This document shows positions 36,476-45,093 of a stretch of DNA of 64,000 nt, piece by piece. The stretch lies in contig NZ_JBIMER010000007.1 of assembly GCF_051262515.1 (NCBI RefSeq), forward strand, positions 1 to 64,000. Direction: 5' to 3'. Under the pieces are notes generated by a model that was not told the DNA's origin, ran no database searches, and worked only from the letters and a program-made list of their open reading frames with translations. Source of the stretch: Arthrobacter_N sp051262515. Its GTDB lineage: Bacteria > Actinomycetota > Actinomycetes > Actinomycetales > Micrococcaceae. The first letter of the stretch is position 1. Every line of letters starts with the position of its first letter. The translations under genes and the position numbers were made by a program.

Positions 36476-38237
36476 CCGGATCTATTTCGAGTTCGTTGCC
36501 CGGGATCGAGGCGAGCAGGCGGCGGGTGTAGGGGTGGCGCGGGTTCGTGAAGATCTCCTCGGAGCTGGCGGCCTCCACAAGCTCGCCTTCCTTCATGACG
36601 CACACGTAGTCGGAAATGAGGCGCACCACGGCGAGATCGTGGGAGATGAACAGGTAGCTCAGGCCCAGCTCGGCCTGCAGGTCGCCCAGCAGGTGGAGGA
36701 TCTGCGCCTGCACCAGGACGTCCAGGGCGGACACGGGCTCGTCGCACACGATCAGCTCCGGCTTCAGCGCCAGCGCCCGCGCGATCGCCACGCGCTGGCG
36801 CTGACCACCGGACAGCTCCGCCGGGTAGCGCCGCAGCATCGAATGCGGCAGCGACACCTGGTCCATCAACTCCCGGACCCGGGCGGCCCGCTCCCGCGCG
36901 TTGCCCCGCTTGTAGGTGGTCAGGGGCTCCTCGACGATCCGGCCGATCGTGAACATGGGATTCAGCGAGGAGTACGGGTCCTGGAACACCGGCTGGACGC
37001 GCTGGCGGAAGTCCCTCAGCTGCGCCTTGGACAGCGTGGCGACGTCCATCCCGTCGAAGACCATGGTGCCGCTGGTCGGCTCGATGAGCTTCAGGAGCAT
37101 GCGCGCCGTCGTCGTCTTCCCGGACCCGGACTCGCCCACGATCGCGACCGTGGATCCGCGCGGGATGTCCAGCGACACGTCCTTCGCGGCGTAGAAGTCC
37201 TCCTTGGACCCGCGCCGCTTGTACACCTTGTTCAGGTCCCGGATCTCCACGATGTTCCCGGTCGCCACGGCGGGATCCAGGTTCTCGGCGACGGCTTCGG
37301 CGGCGGCCGCCGCACGGGCGGCGGAGTCGCCCGCGTACGCGCCCGGTCGCAGGCGCACCGCGGCGACGGACGGCGCCGCCCCCACCAGCGACCGCGTGTA
37401 CGGGTGTTGCGGGTCCTCCAGGAGCTGCCGCGCGGGCCCGGCCTCCACGACCTTCCCGCGGTGCATCACCACCAGGTCCGAGGCGCGCTCCGCGGCCAGG
37501 CCGAGGTCGTGGGTGATCAGCAGGACCGAGGTGCCGAGCTCGTCGGTCATGCGCCCGATCTGGTCCAGGATGGTCTGCTGCACGGTCACGTCCAGCGCGG
37601 ACGTGGGCTCGTCGGCGATCAGCAGCCGCGGCCGGCACGCCAGGCCGATCGCGATCAGGGCCCGCTGCCGCATGCCGCCGGAGAACTCGTGCGGGTACTG
37701 CTTGGCGCGTTCGCGCGCGTCGGGCAGTCCGGCGGCCTCGAGCGTCGCGACCACCTTCGCATCCACGTTCCGGGACGTCGCCATGCCGTGCGCCAGCAGG
37801 GTCTCGGCGACCTGCTGGCCGATTTTCGTGACGGGGTTCAGGTTGGACATCGGGTCCTGCGGCACCAGCCCGATCTGCCGGCCGCGGATCGCCCGCATCC
37901 GCGACTCGGGCATCCCGACGAGCTCCTCGCCGTCGAATTTGATGCTGCCGGCAGTCACGCGGCCGTTGGCCGGCAGCAGCCCGATCGCCGCCATGGCGGT
38001 GGTGGACTTCCCGGACCCGGACTCGCCGACGATCGCCAGCGTGCGCCCGGCCCGCAACCGCAGTGATGCGTTCTCGACGGCCCTCACCTCGCCGTGCATG
38101 GTGGCGAAGCCAACGGCGAGGTCGGAGATCTCCAACAGGACGGACGGCTCGCCCCCGGGGGGCGGCGATCCTGCGGCGGGGCTGTCGCGGGGCGTGATGT
38201 CGAGGGGCTCGGCGCGGTGTTCGGTCATGCCCTCCAT
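36465..38237 (-). CDS. Fused double ABC ATPase for peptide transport (DppD-DppF type)
   Basis: 590 residues with two complete nucleotide-binding domains in one chain. The first has Walker A GESGSGKST near residue 75, signature FSGGMRQRALIAIGLA and Walker B LLIADEPTSALDV. The second has GESGSGKTT near 374, signature LSGGQRQRVAIARAL and LIVCDEPVSALDV. Each domain ends with the oligopeptide-type C-terminal extension (HPYTRSL, HPYTRRLL) that carries transporter specificity. It probably powers the permease pair at 32.9-34.9 kb although it is on the opposite strand. The start may be 38237 or an ATG at 38228. Confidence 0.93.
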   Translation of the reverse strand: MEGMTEHRAEPLDITPRDSPAAGSPPPGGEPSVLLEISDLAVGFATMHGEVRAVENASLRLRAGRTLAIVGESGSGKSTTAMAAIGLLPANGRVTAGSIKFDGEELVGMPESRMRAIRGRQIGLVPQDPMSNLNPVTKIGQQVAETLLAHGMATSRNVDAKVVATLEAAGLPDARERAKQYPHEFSGGMRQRALIAIGLACRPRLLIADEPTSALDVTVQQTILDQIGRMTDELGTSVLLITHDLGLAAERASDLVVMHRGKVVEAGPARQLLEDPQHPYTRSLVGAAPSVAAVRLRPGAYAGDSAARAAAAAEAVAENLDPAVATGNIVEIRDLNKVYKRRGSKEDFYAAKDVSLDIPRGSTVAIVGESGSGKTTTARMLLKLIEPTSGTMVFDGMDVATLSKAQLRDFRQRVQPVFQDPYSSLNPMFTIGRIVEEPLTTYKRGNARERAARVRELMDQVSLPHSMLRRYPAELSGGQRQRVAIARALALKPELIVCDEPVSALDVLVQAQILHLLGDLQAELGLSYLFISHDLAVVRLISDYVCVMKEGELVEAASSEEIFTNPRHPYTRRLLASIPGNELEIDPDAA

Positions 38238-38269
38238 CCTGCCCTAGTCCACGGCAAAAGTGAGTGCGG

Positions 38270-38866
38270 TCACAACTGGCTTCGCGCCGTGGTGTGTGCC
38301 CGGGACAGTGCCGCCGCGGCATCCTCGGCGAGTTCCTCGGGCGTGCGGTGCAGCGAGTCCAGGACCGTACGGGGGTCGCGCCAGATGGCCAGCTGACGAC
38401 GACGGCGGTTCAGCGACTCCCACGTCGGCGCGCCGATCAGCGGGTCCTCGGTACGCTGGCGCTTCTGCAGCCGCATGCGGTGCGTCGTCGGGTCGGAGCA
38501 GATCACCTCGAACCAGGACAGGGCGGCGCCGGTCCGGGCCGCGAGGCGGATCCATTGCCCGCGCGCCTCGGCGACGTCGTTGACGGCATCGATGACGACG
38601 CCGAGGCCGTTGCGCAGCTGCGCCTCCGCCATCGCCTCCACGGCCGAGTACGCGGCCAGGCCCGTCGGCTGCCGGTTCTGGTTGATGCCCGCGGCCACGA
38701 GGGACGCCTCCAGCGGGTCGACGCCGAACACCGGCAGTCCCAGCCGGCGCGCGAGCGCGTCAGCGGCGGCGGTCTTGCCCGCCCCCGGGAGGCCGCAGAA
38801 CACGATCAGGCGCGGCCCGGCGTTTCCCTGCGTCGCACCCCTCGGTGGATCGGCGGTCATGGCCAT
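38270..38866 (-). CDS. AAA/zeta-toxin-like P-loop kinase
   Basis: 198 residues. A P-loop CGLPGAGKTAAADAL near residue 25 is followed by VVIDAVNDVAEARGQW and a basic lid region (RMRLQKRQR). It resembles small-molecule kinases / AAA_33 proteins; the acceptor is unknown. The gene begins 4 bp after the ackA stop on the same strand, so it is probably the third gene of a pta-ackA transcript. It has no antitoxin-like partner, which argues against a toxin role. Confidence 0.8.
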   Translation of the reverse strand: MAMTADPPRGATQGNAGPRLIVFCGLPGAGKTAAADALARRLGLPVFGVDPLEASLVAAGINQNRQPTGLAAYSAVEAMAEAQLRNGLGVVIDAVNDVAEARGQWIRLAARTGAALSWFEVICSDPTTHRMRLQKRQRTEDPLIGAPTWESLNRRRRQLAIWRDPRTVLDSLHRTPEELAEDAAAALSRAHTTARSQL

Positions 38867-38870
38867 CGGC

Positions 38871-40013
38871 CTAGGTCTGTCCGGGGACGTCCGCGCGGAC
38901 GATGTCGGCCGTGGCGCGGGCGATTTCCGCCTCCTCGTCGGTGGGCACCACGAGTACCGGGATGGCGGATGCGGCGGTGGAGACCACGCGGGGCCGGGGC
39001 GAGCGCTCGAGGTTCGCGGCGGGGTCCAGTTCGACGCCGAGCGCGGCGAGTCCGGCGGCGACGCGCTCGCGGAACGGCGAGGAGTTCTCCCCGATGCCGG
39101 CCGTGAACACGATCGCCTGGGCCCCGCCGACGGCGACGTGGTACGCCCCGATGTACTTCTGCAGGCGGTACGCGGCGACGGACAGGGCCAGCTCGGCGCG
39201 GTCGTCGCCGGCCGCGGCCGCCTCCACGACGGCGCGCATGTCGTTTTCGCCCGCCAGCCCCTTCAGCCCGGAGTCCTTGTTGAGGATCCGGTCCATGTCC
39301 TCGGCGGTATATTCCCCGCGGATGATGAGTTGGGTGATGATCGAGGGGTCCAGGTCCCCGGACCGGGTGCCCATCACGAGTCCCTCCAGCGGCGTGTAGC
39401 CCATGGACGTGTCGACGCTGACGCCGGCCCGGATCGCCGTGACGGACGCGCCGTTGCCGAGGTGCGCGACGACGGCGCTGAAGTCCGCGCGGTCCACGCC
39501 GAGCAGCTCGGCGGCCCGGCCGGTGACGTAGTCGTGGCTGGTGCCGTGGAAGCCGTAGCGGCGCACCCCGTGCTCCCGGTACAGGGCCTCCGGCACGGCG
39601 TAGCGCCACGCATGCTCGGGCATCGTGCGGTGGAAGGCGGTGTCGAACACCGCCACCTGCGGCATCCCCGGCCAGCGCTCCAGGATGGCGCCGATGCCCA
39701 GGGCGGCGGCGGGATTGTGCAGCGGGGCCAGCGGAGCGAGGCGCTCGATCGCGTCGGTGACGTCGTCGGTGATCCGCACGGGTTCGGCGAAGCGCTCGCC
39801 GCCGTGCACCACCCGGTGGCCGACGGCGTCGACCGTGGTTTCCCCGAGGACCCGGTGCAGGTGCGCGTCGACGGTGTCCAGCGCGGCGGCGTGGTCCGGG
39901 ACCTCTTCGCCGATCCGCTCGACCAGGCCGGACAGCAGCACCTCGTGGGTGTCGGTGTCCCGGACCTGGTACTTCAGCGAGGAGGAACCGGAATTGATGA
40001 CGAGGACGCGCAT
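38871..40013 (-). CDS. ackA: Acetate kinase
   Basis: Interconverts acetyl-phosphate + ADP and acetate + ATP. 380 residues, close to the usual length. Conserved blocks: VINSGSSSLKY at the start (catalytic Asn), GHRVVHGGERF, FDTAFHRTMP with the catalytic Asp, YGFHGTSHDYV, HLGNGASVTAI, and FTAGIGENSS (Glu) near the end. The ATG at 40013 begins 2 nt after the pta stop, so the two are coupled. It consumes acetyl-phosphate from Pta or from the phosphoketolase at 92-2512. Confidence 0.97.
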   Translation of the reverse strand: MRVLVINSGSSSLKYQVRDTDTHEVLLSGLVERIGEEVPDHAAALDTVDAHLHRVLGETTVDAVGHRVVHGGERFAEPVRITDDVTDAIERLAPLAPLHNPAAALGIGAILERWPGMPQVAVFDTAFHRTMPEHAWRYAVPEALYREHGVRRYGFHGTSHDYVTGRAAELLGVDRADFSAVVAHLGNGASVTAIRAGVSVDTSMGYTPLEGLVMGTRSGDLDPSIITQLIIRGEYTAEDMDRILNKDSGLKGLAGENDMRAVVEAAAAGDDRAELALSVAAYRLQKYIGAYHVAVGGAQAIVFTAGIGENSSPFRERVAAGLAALGVELDPAANLERSPRPRVVSTAASAIPVLVVPTDEEAEIARATADIVRADVPGQT

Positions 40014-40015
40014 GC

Positions 40016-42103
40016 TCAGGACTCCTGGGCTTGGATGGCGGTGATGGCGACGGTGTTGACGATGTCGTCGACGGTGCATCCGCGCGACAGGTCGTTGACG
40101 GCCTTGTTCAGGCCCTGCAGCACGGGGCCGACCGCGACGGCGCCCGCGGACTGCTGGACGGCCTTGTAGGTGTTGTTTCCGGTGTTGAGGTCGGGGAACA
40201 CGAACACGGTCGCCTGGCCCGCGACCGACGAGCCCGGCAGCTTGGAGGCGCCGATCGAGGCGTCGACCGCGGCGTCGTACTGGATGGGCCCGTCGACGTC
40301 GAGGCCGGGCTCGCGCGCGCGGACCAGCTCGGTTGCGGCGCGGACGTCGTCCACCGACCCGCCGGAACCGGACGTGCCCGTGGAGTAGGAGAGCATCGCG
40401 ACGCGGGGCGCGACGCCGAAGCTCCGGGCGGTCGCGGCGGAGGCGACGGCGATGTCCGCCAGCTGAGCTGCGTCGGGTTCGGGGTTGACCGCGCAGTCGC
40501 CGTAGACGAGGACGCGGTCCGCCATCAGCATCAGGAAGACCGAGGACACGATCGACACCCCGGGCTTGGTCTTGATGAACTCCAGCGAGGGCCGGATGGT
40601 GTTGGCGGTGGTATGGGCGGCGCCGGAGACCATGCCGTCCACGTGCCCCAGGTGCACCATCATGGTCCCGAAGTAGGAGCGCTCCACCATCCGTTCGCGC
40701 GCCTGCCCGACGGTGACGCCCTTGTGCGCGCGGAGCCGGGCGTATTCGGCCGCGAAAGGCTCCAGCAGGTCGCTGCGTTCGGGGTCGACGACGTCGATCC
40801 CGGTGAGGTCCACGCCGCGGCGCGTCGCCAGGTCCCGGATTTCCGCCGTCTTGCCGAGCAGGACCAGGTCGCAGATGTCCCGGCGGCGGATGATCTCCGC
40901 GGCACGCAGGATCCGCAGGTCCTCGCCCTCCGGGAGGACGATCCGCTTCCGGTCCGCGCGGGCGCGGTCGATCAGTTGGTGCAGGAAGCGCAGGGGAGTC
41001 ATGGTTTCCGGCGCCGGAAGGCTGATCCGCGCCAGGAGCTCGTCCTCGTCGACCTCGCGGTACCAGGTGCCCAGCGCCGCCGCGGTCTTGCGCGGCTGGC
41101 CGGCCTTCAGCGCGCCGCTGACCTCCCACACTCGGTGGGCCGAGGTGAACGTGTCCTCCTCGACGGCGAACACCGGGAACGGCGCCTCGGCCAACAGCGG
41201 CAGGACGGAGTCCTCGACGGGGCGCGGGCCGGTCACCAGGAGCCCGACGGTGGACGGGAAGCCGGGCGTCCGGGACGTGGCGACGGCGGCGACCATCACG
41301 TCGGAGCGGTCCGCCGGGGTGATCACCAGCGCGCCGTCGCGGTAGCGCTCCAGCAGGTAGCCGACGTTCATCGCCGCGACCATGACGTGGCGGACGTCGC
41401 GGTCGAGGTCGGGCAGCCCGGCGATGAGCCGCGCGCCGAGGGCGGAGGAGACCTCGCCGACGGTCGGGCGGACGATCTCCTCGATCTCCGGCAGGACGTA
41501 GACCGGGCGGCGCTTCTGGCCGGGGCGCACGGCCCGCCGGATGGCCTCGACGTCGTCGGGCCGGGCGCGGTTCACGATCACGGAGAGCAGCGCGGCCTTC
41601 TCCTCGTGGAACGCCTCGCGGGCGACGTCGACGGCGTCGGCCGCCTCCGCCACGCTCTTGTCTGCGGCGCTCACGACGGCGACGACGTGGCAGCCGAGGT
41701 GGTTGGCCAAACGCGCGTTGAGGTCGAATTCGACGGCGAAGTCGTGCCCCGTCAGGTCCGTGCCCTCCACGATGACGACGTCGACGTTGCGGGCGATCTC
41801 GGCGTAGGTGGCGAGCGAGCGCGAGTAGATCTCGTCGATCCGCCCGTCGACGATCAGTTCGCGCGCCTCGGCCCGGGTCATGCCCGCGACGGCATGCTGC
41901 GGTTCGAGGCCGAAGAGGTCGCCGATCAGGGTGACCACGGCGTCCCCGGCCCCGTTCGCCGTCGCGCCGCAGTCGCCCTCGACGATGGGGCGGAAGAAGC
42001 CGATCCTGTCGGCCCGCCGGTGCAGCATGTCCGCCAGGCCGAGGGTGACCAGCGATTTTCCGCTCGACGACGTCGATGCGCTCACGTACAGGCCGCGGGC
42101 CAT
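40016..42103 (-). CDS. pta: Phosphate acetyltransferase (long form)
   Basis: Exchanges CoA and phosphate between acetyl-CoA and acetyl-phosphate. The 695-residue long form has three parts: an N-terminal BioD-like P-loop domain (YVSASTSSSGKSLVTLGL), a central DRTGG-type domain (about residues 215-330), and the C-terminal catalytic PTA/PTB domain with KRIVLPEGEDLRIL and GMVSGAAHTTANTIRP. AGGAGG lies 7 nt before the ATG. It is the first gene of pta-ackA and divergent from the rraA-like gene. Confidence 0.97.
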   Translation of the reverse strand: MARGLYVSASTSSSGKSLVTLGLADMLHRRADRIGFFRPIVEGDCGATANGAGDAVVTLIGDLFGLEPQHAVAGMTRAEARELIVDGRIDEIYSRSLATYAEIARNVDVVIVEGTDLTGHDFAVEFDLNARLANHLGCHVVAVVSAADKSVAEAADAVDVAREAFHEEKAALLSVIVNRARPDDVEAIRRAVRPGQKRRPVYVLPEIEEIVRPTVGEVSSALGARLIAGLPDLDRDVRHVMVAAMNVGYLLERYRDGALVITPADRSDVMVAAVATSRTPGFPSTVGLLVTGPRPVEDSVLPLLAEAPFPVFAVEEDTFTSAHRVWEVSGALKAGQPRKTAAALGTWYREVDEDELLARISLPAPETMTPLRFLHQLIDRARADRKRIVLPEGEDLRILRAAEIIRRRDICDLVLLGKTAEIRDLATRRGVDLTGIDVVDPERSDLLEPFAAEYARLRAHKGVTVGQARERMVERSYFGTMMVHLGHVDGMVSGAAHTTANTIRPSLEFIKTKPGVSIVSSVFLMLMADRVLVYGDCAVNPEPDAAQLADIAVASAATARSFGVAPRVAMLSYSTGTSGSGGSVDDVRAATELVRAREPGLDVDGPIQYDAAVDASIGASKLPGSSVAGQATVFVFPDLNTGNNTYKAVQQSAGAVAVGPVLQGLNKAVNDLSRGCTVDDIVNTVAITAIQAQES

Positions 42104-42163
42104 GGTGCTCCTCCTGTGGTGCGGATGGGCTATCCGTCCAATCTAACCGCAACCGCCGTCCCA

Positions 42164-42169
42164 TAGGCT
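42164..42169 (+). promoter_or_regulatory. -10 element for the rraA-like gene
   Basis: TAGGCT, 6 nt before the ATG at 42176. Confidence 0.55.
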
Positions 42170-42175
42170 GGGCGC

Positions 42176-42640
42176 ATGACGTTCACCACCTGCGATCTCT
42201 TCGACGCCGACGAAACGCTACAGTCGGTGTCCCTGCAACTTCTCAATCTGGGTGGACACACCAGGTTCTCCGGACCCGTCCGGACGATCCGTTGCCACCG
42301 GGACAACGGACTGGTCAAGTCGACCCTCAATTCCGCGGGCGGGGGAGCCGTGCTCGTGGTGGACGGCGGCGGGTCGCTTGAATCGGCGCTGATGGGGGAC
42401 ATGATCGCGGCTGCGGCCGTCGCGAACGGCTGGGCCGGGGTCGTGGTCAACGGGGCGATCCGAGACCGCGCGGCCCTGGCCGGACTGGAACTGGGCGTGA
42501 AGGCGTTGGGCTCGAATCCGCGCAAATCCGCGAAGGACGGCGTGGGTGAAACGGAGGTTGTCCTCGAGTTCGGCGGCGTCGTGTTCACTCCCGGGGCCAT
42601 GCTGTGGAGCGACGAGGACGGGATCCTCGTCGCCGGCTGA
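42176..42640 (+). CDS. rraA: RraA-like protein
   Basis: 154 residues, the size of RraA, which in E. coli binds RNase E and lowers its activity. Related proteins are metal-dependent HMG/CHA aldolases. Conserved features: TCDLFDADETLQ near the start, GGGAVLVVDGGGSLESALMGD, and GVVVNGAIRDRAALAG with the Arg-Asp pair used by the aldolase members. Biochemical role here is open: regulator or aldolase. Confidence 0.9.
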   Translation: MTFTTCDLFDADETLQSVSLQLLNLGGHTRFSGPVRTIRCHRDNGLVKSTLNSAGGGAVLVVDGGGSLESALMGDMIAAAAVANGWAGVVVNGAIRDRAALAGLELGVKALGSNPRKSAKDGVGETEVVLEFGGVVFTPGAMLWSDEDGILVAG

Positions 42641-42688
42641 CCTGCAGCCCCGCCGCCGGAGGGCCCGGGATTCTCGGTGTTGCGTTGG

Positions 42689-44104
42689 TCAGTCCCGGAC
42701 CTCGAGCTCGATCCGGCGTCGGCCTTCGCTGCGCACCAGGAAGTGGTACGCCACCAGCAGCAGACCCAGCCAGACAAAGCCCACCACCAGGGCGGTGCGT
42801 CCGGCGGGCGTGAACGCGAGGATCACCACGACGAACGCCATGAAGGCCATCGCCACATAGGTCAGTCCCGGCCATCCGGGGAGGGAGAAGCTGCCGGCGG
42901 GCTCGCCGGCAGCGCGCATCTCGCGCCGCATCCGGTGGTGCGACAGCAGGATGGAGCCCCACGTGAAGACCGTGGCGAACGTGGCGATGGACGCGACGAG
43001 CAGGAACAGCTGGTCGGGGATCCAGAAGAACAGCCCCAGCCCCACAATGAGGCAGGCGACGATGATGGCGACCGGCCACACGGGGATCCCGTTGCGCGAG
43101 ACGTGCGTGAAGGACTTGGGCGCGTGGCCCTGCTCCGCCAGCCCGTACATGGTCCGGGCGGCGGCGAAGAAGATGGCATTCATCGCCGAGAGTGCGGCCG
43201 TGAGCACGACGCCGTTGATGATGTGCTCGGCGGCGGGGATGCCGAGCCCCGCGAACACCTGCACGAACGGGCTGCCCTCGGAGCCGATCTCGTTCCAGGG
43301 GAACAGGCACAGCATCACGCCGATGGACAGCACGTAGAACACCAGGATCCGGACCGGGACCGTGTTCACGGCCTTCGGAATCGCGGTGTGCGGGTTCTCC
43401 GATTCGCCGGCCGTCATGCCGAGCGTCTCGATGCCGCCGAAGGAGAACACCACGATCCCCAGGCTCATGACGATGCCCCACACCCCGAACGGTGCGAAGC
43501 CGCCGTGGTCGAAGAGGTTGTGCAACCCCGGCTGGTAGCCGCCGATGCTCACGCTAAAGACCAAGAGGTACAGGCCGCCGCCGATCATCGCCACGATCGT
43601 GGTGATCTTGATCAGCGTGAACCAGAACTCCAGCTCCCCGAACACGCCCACGCGCATCAGGTTCAGCCCGCCGATCAGCAGCATGGCGGCGAGCATCCAG
43701 ATCCAGCCCGGCGCGTCCGGATACCACATGCCCATGTACAGCCCGACGGCGGTCATATCGGCGATCGCGACGATGACCATCTCGAACGCAAAGGTCCATC
43801 CGGTGAGGAAGCCGATGCGCGGGCTGACGTAGCGGTTCGCGTACTGCGTGAAGGAGCCCGCGACGGGGTGCCGCACGGCCATTTCGCCGAGCGCGCGCAT
43901 CACCACGAACACCGCGCAACCGGCGATGACGTAGGCGATCAGGACGGCGGGGCCGGCGGCCTGGATGGTGGCCGAGGATCCGTAGAAGAGGCCGGTGCCG
44001 ATGGCGGATCCGAGCGCGATGAACCTGATGTGGCGCAGCGAGAGCTTGCGGTTCAGCGCGGTCCGGGAGCCCGTTGCCTGGGCGTTGTCGGTGTTCGTGT
44101 GCAT
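42689..44104 (-). CDS. APC-superfamily amino acid permease
   Basis: 471 residues with twelve predicted helices. Starts with a polar N terminus then SLRHIRFIALGSAIGTGLFYGS, the substrate-binding unwound helix of the AAT family (GabP/AroP/ProY-like). GEMAVRHPVAGSFTQYA and FSFGGIETLGMTAGES are further family blocks. Imports an amino acid with protons; specificity not predictable. The ATG at 44104 is chosen where homologues begin, though the ribosome site is weak. It is divergent from the thiamine-binding protein gene, with a palindrome between. Confidence 0.9.
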   Translation of the reverse strand: MHTNTDNAQATGSRTALNRKLSLRHIRFIALGSAIGTGLFYGSSATIQAAGPAVLIAYVIAGCAVFVVMRALGEMAVRHPVAGSFTQYANRYVSPRIGFLTGWTFAFEMVIVAIADMTAVGLYMGMWYPDAPGWIWMLAAMLLIGGLNLMRVGVFGELEFWFTLIKITTIVAMIGGGLYLLVFSVSIGGYQPGLHNLFDHGGFAPFGVWGIVMSLGIVVFSFGGIETLGMTAGESENPHTAIPKAVNTVPVRILVFYVLSIGVMLCLFPWNEIGSEGSPFVQVFAGLGIPAAEHIINGVVLTAALSAMNAIFFAAARTMYGLAEQGHAPKSFTHVSRNGIPVWPVAIIVACLIVGLGLFFWIPDQLFLLVASIATFATVFTWGSILLSHHRMRREMRAAGEPAGSFSLPGWPGLTYVAMAFMAFVVVILAFTPAGRTALVVGFVWLGLLLVAYHFLVRSEGRRRIELEVRD

Positions 44105-44178
44105 GGTCCTGCCTGGGTCGTGGCGTGGGGAGCGGCGCGCCCGGTGGGGCGTCGGCCGCATCAAGTTTTCCATAGGTC

Positions 44179-44198
44179 GTGTTATGCAACACAATTGT
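44179..44198. promoter_or_regulatory. Overlapping inverted repeats between divergent genes
   Basis: GTGTT-ATGC-AACAC (44179-44192) is directly joined to the palindrome ACAATTGT (44191-44198), 5 nt before the plus-strand start and 75 nt before the permease start. A plausible operator for both genes. CACAAT within it has leaderless -10 spacing to the ATG at 44203. Confidence 0.4.
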
Positions 44199-44202
44199 CC
44201 TT

Positions 44203-44514
44203 ATGATCGTCGCCTTCTCCGTCGCCCCGTCCACCTCCGGCACGGACGGTTCGGTGCACGACGCCGTTGCCGCCGCCGTGCGGATCGTCCGCGAGTCCGG
44301 ACTCCCGAACCGGACGTCGTCCATGTTCACCGAGCTCGAGGGGGAGTGGGACGAGGTCATGGACGTCGTCAAGCGCGCCACGGAGGCCGTCGCGGCCCAC
44401 GGCTCGCGCGTCTCCCTGGTGCTCAAGGCCGACATCCGCCCCGGCCACACCGGCGAGCTGGACGGCAAGGTCGAGCGCCTGGAGGAGGCGCTGGTCCGCC
44501 TCGACAGCGACTAG
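44203..44514 (+). CDS. Thiamine-binding protein of the MTH1187/YkoF family
   Basis: 103 residues of the DUF77 ferredoxin-like fold. MIVAFSVAPSTSG starts the first strand, GLPNRTSSMFTELEGEWDEVMDVV is the family's signature stretch, and VSLVLKADIRPGH follows. Family members bind thiamine or its pyrimidine part. No thiamine genes or TPP riboswitch are adjacent. The ATG at 44203 gives the standard start; an in-frame ATG at 44179 lies in the palindrome. Confidence 0.85.
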   Translation: MIVAFSVAPSTSGTDGSVHDAVAAAVRIVRESGLPNRTSSMFTELEGEWDEVMDVVKRATEAVAAHGSRVSLVLKADIRPGHTGELDGKVERLEEALVRLDSD

Positions 44515-44555
44515 CCCGGACCCCGGAACCGACCCCGGCCGGCCCCGACCGCGGC

Positions 44556-44561
44556 TAACCT
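44556..44561 (+). promoter_or_regulatory. -10 element for the 44569 gene
   Basis: TAACCT, 7 nt before the GTG at 44569. Confidence 0.5.
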
Positions 44562-44568
44562 TGTCAGC

Positions 44569-45093
44569 GTGACCGTTCCATATTCCAGCACCCCCGCATT
44601 CACCATCCGCCGAGCCGCCGTGGCCGACGTTCCGGCCGTCCTGGACATGAAGCTCGCCGCCTGGCGCGAGGCGTATTCCACGCAACGGCCCGAGCCGTTC
44701 TTCGAGCAGGAGGCGGCCGGCCGCGACGGGCAGGTTGACTGGTGGACCCGCGGCCTGCACGCCGGCGCCGAGTTGTGGCTCGCGGAGGACGCCGCCGGGC
44801 GCGTTGTCGGCTGCTCGGGCGCGGCCCCGGCACTGGCCGACGACGTGGACGCGGGCGTCGGCGTCGAACTCCAGCTGCTCTATGTGCTCGCCGAGGCGTA
44901 CGGTTCCGGCCTGGGAGCGCGGCTGATGCGCCGGGCCATCGGCGACCTCCCGGCGCTGGTCTGGGTCCTGGAGCACAATCCGCGCGCGCAGGGTTTCTAC
45001 CGCAAGAACGGCTTCGCGGCCGACGGCCGCACCGAGGCGCTCGAGGGCCGGTGGTCGGGCCTGAACGAGGTGCGCATGGTCCGGCGTGGGTAG
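44569..45093 (+). CDS. GNAT family N-acetyltransferase
   Basis: 174 residues. Starts with FTIRRAAVADVPAVLDMKL; the acetyl-CoA loop is in EAYGSGLGARLMRRAI, and NPRAQGFYRKNGFAADGR is the classic C-terminal GNAT block. Acceptor unknown. GTG start, leaderless. Its last bases overlap the start of the next gene. Confidence 0.9.
   Translation: MTVPYSSTPAFTIRRAAVADVPAVLDMKLAAWREAYSTQRPEPFFEQEAAGRDGQVDWWTRGLHAGAELWLAEDAAGRVVGCSGAAPALADDVDAGVGVELQLLYVLAEAYGSGLGARLMRRAIGDLPALVWVLEHNPRAQGFYRKNGFAADGRTEALEGRWSGLNEVRMVRRG

Noticed and set aside
38270..38866. The P-loop kinase as a zeta-type toxin.
   Set aside because: No epsilon-like antitoxin gene is adjacent, and the gene is tied to ackA rather than to a plasmid-type cassette.
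38871..42164. A minus-strand open frame running through ackA and on across pta (over 1000 codons).
   Set aside because: Only its ackA part (from the ATG at 40013) is real. The upstream part is Arg/Gly/Ala-rich out-of-frame translation of pta, caused by high G+C at third positions.
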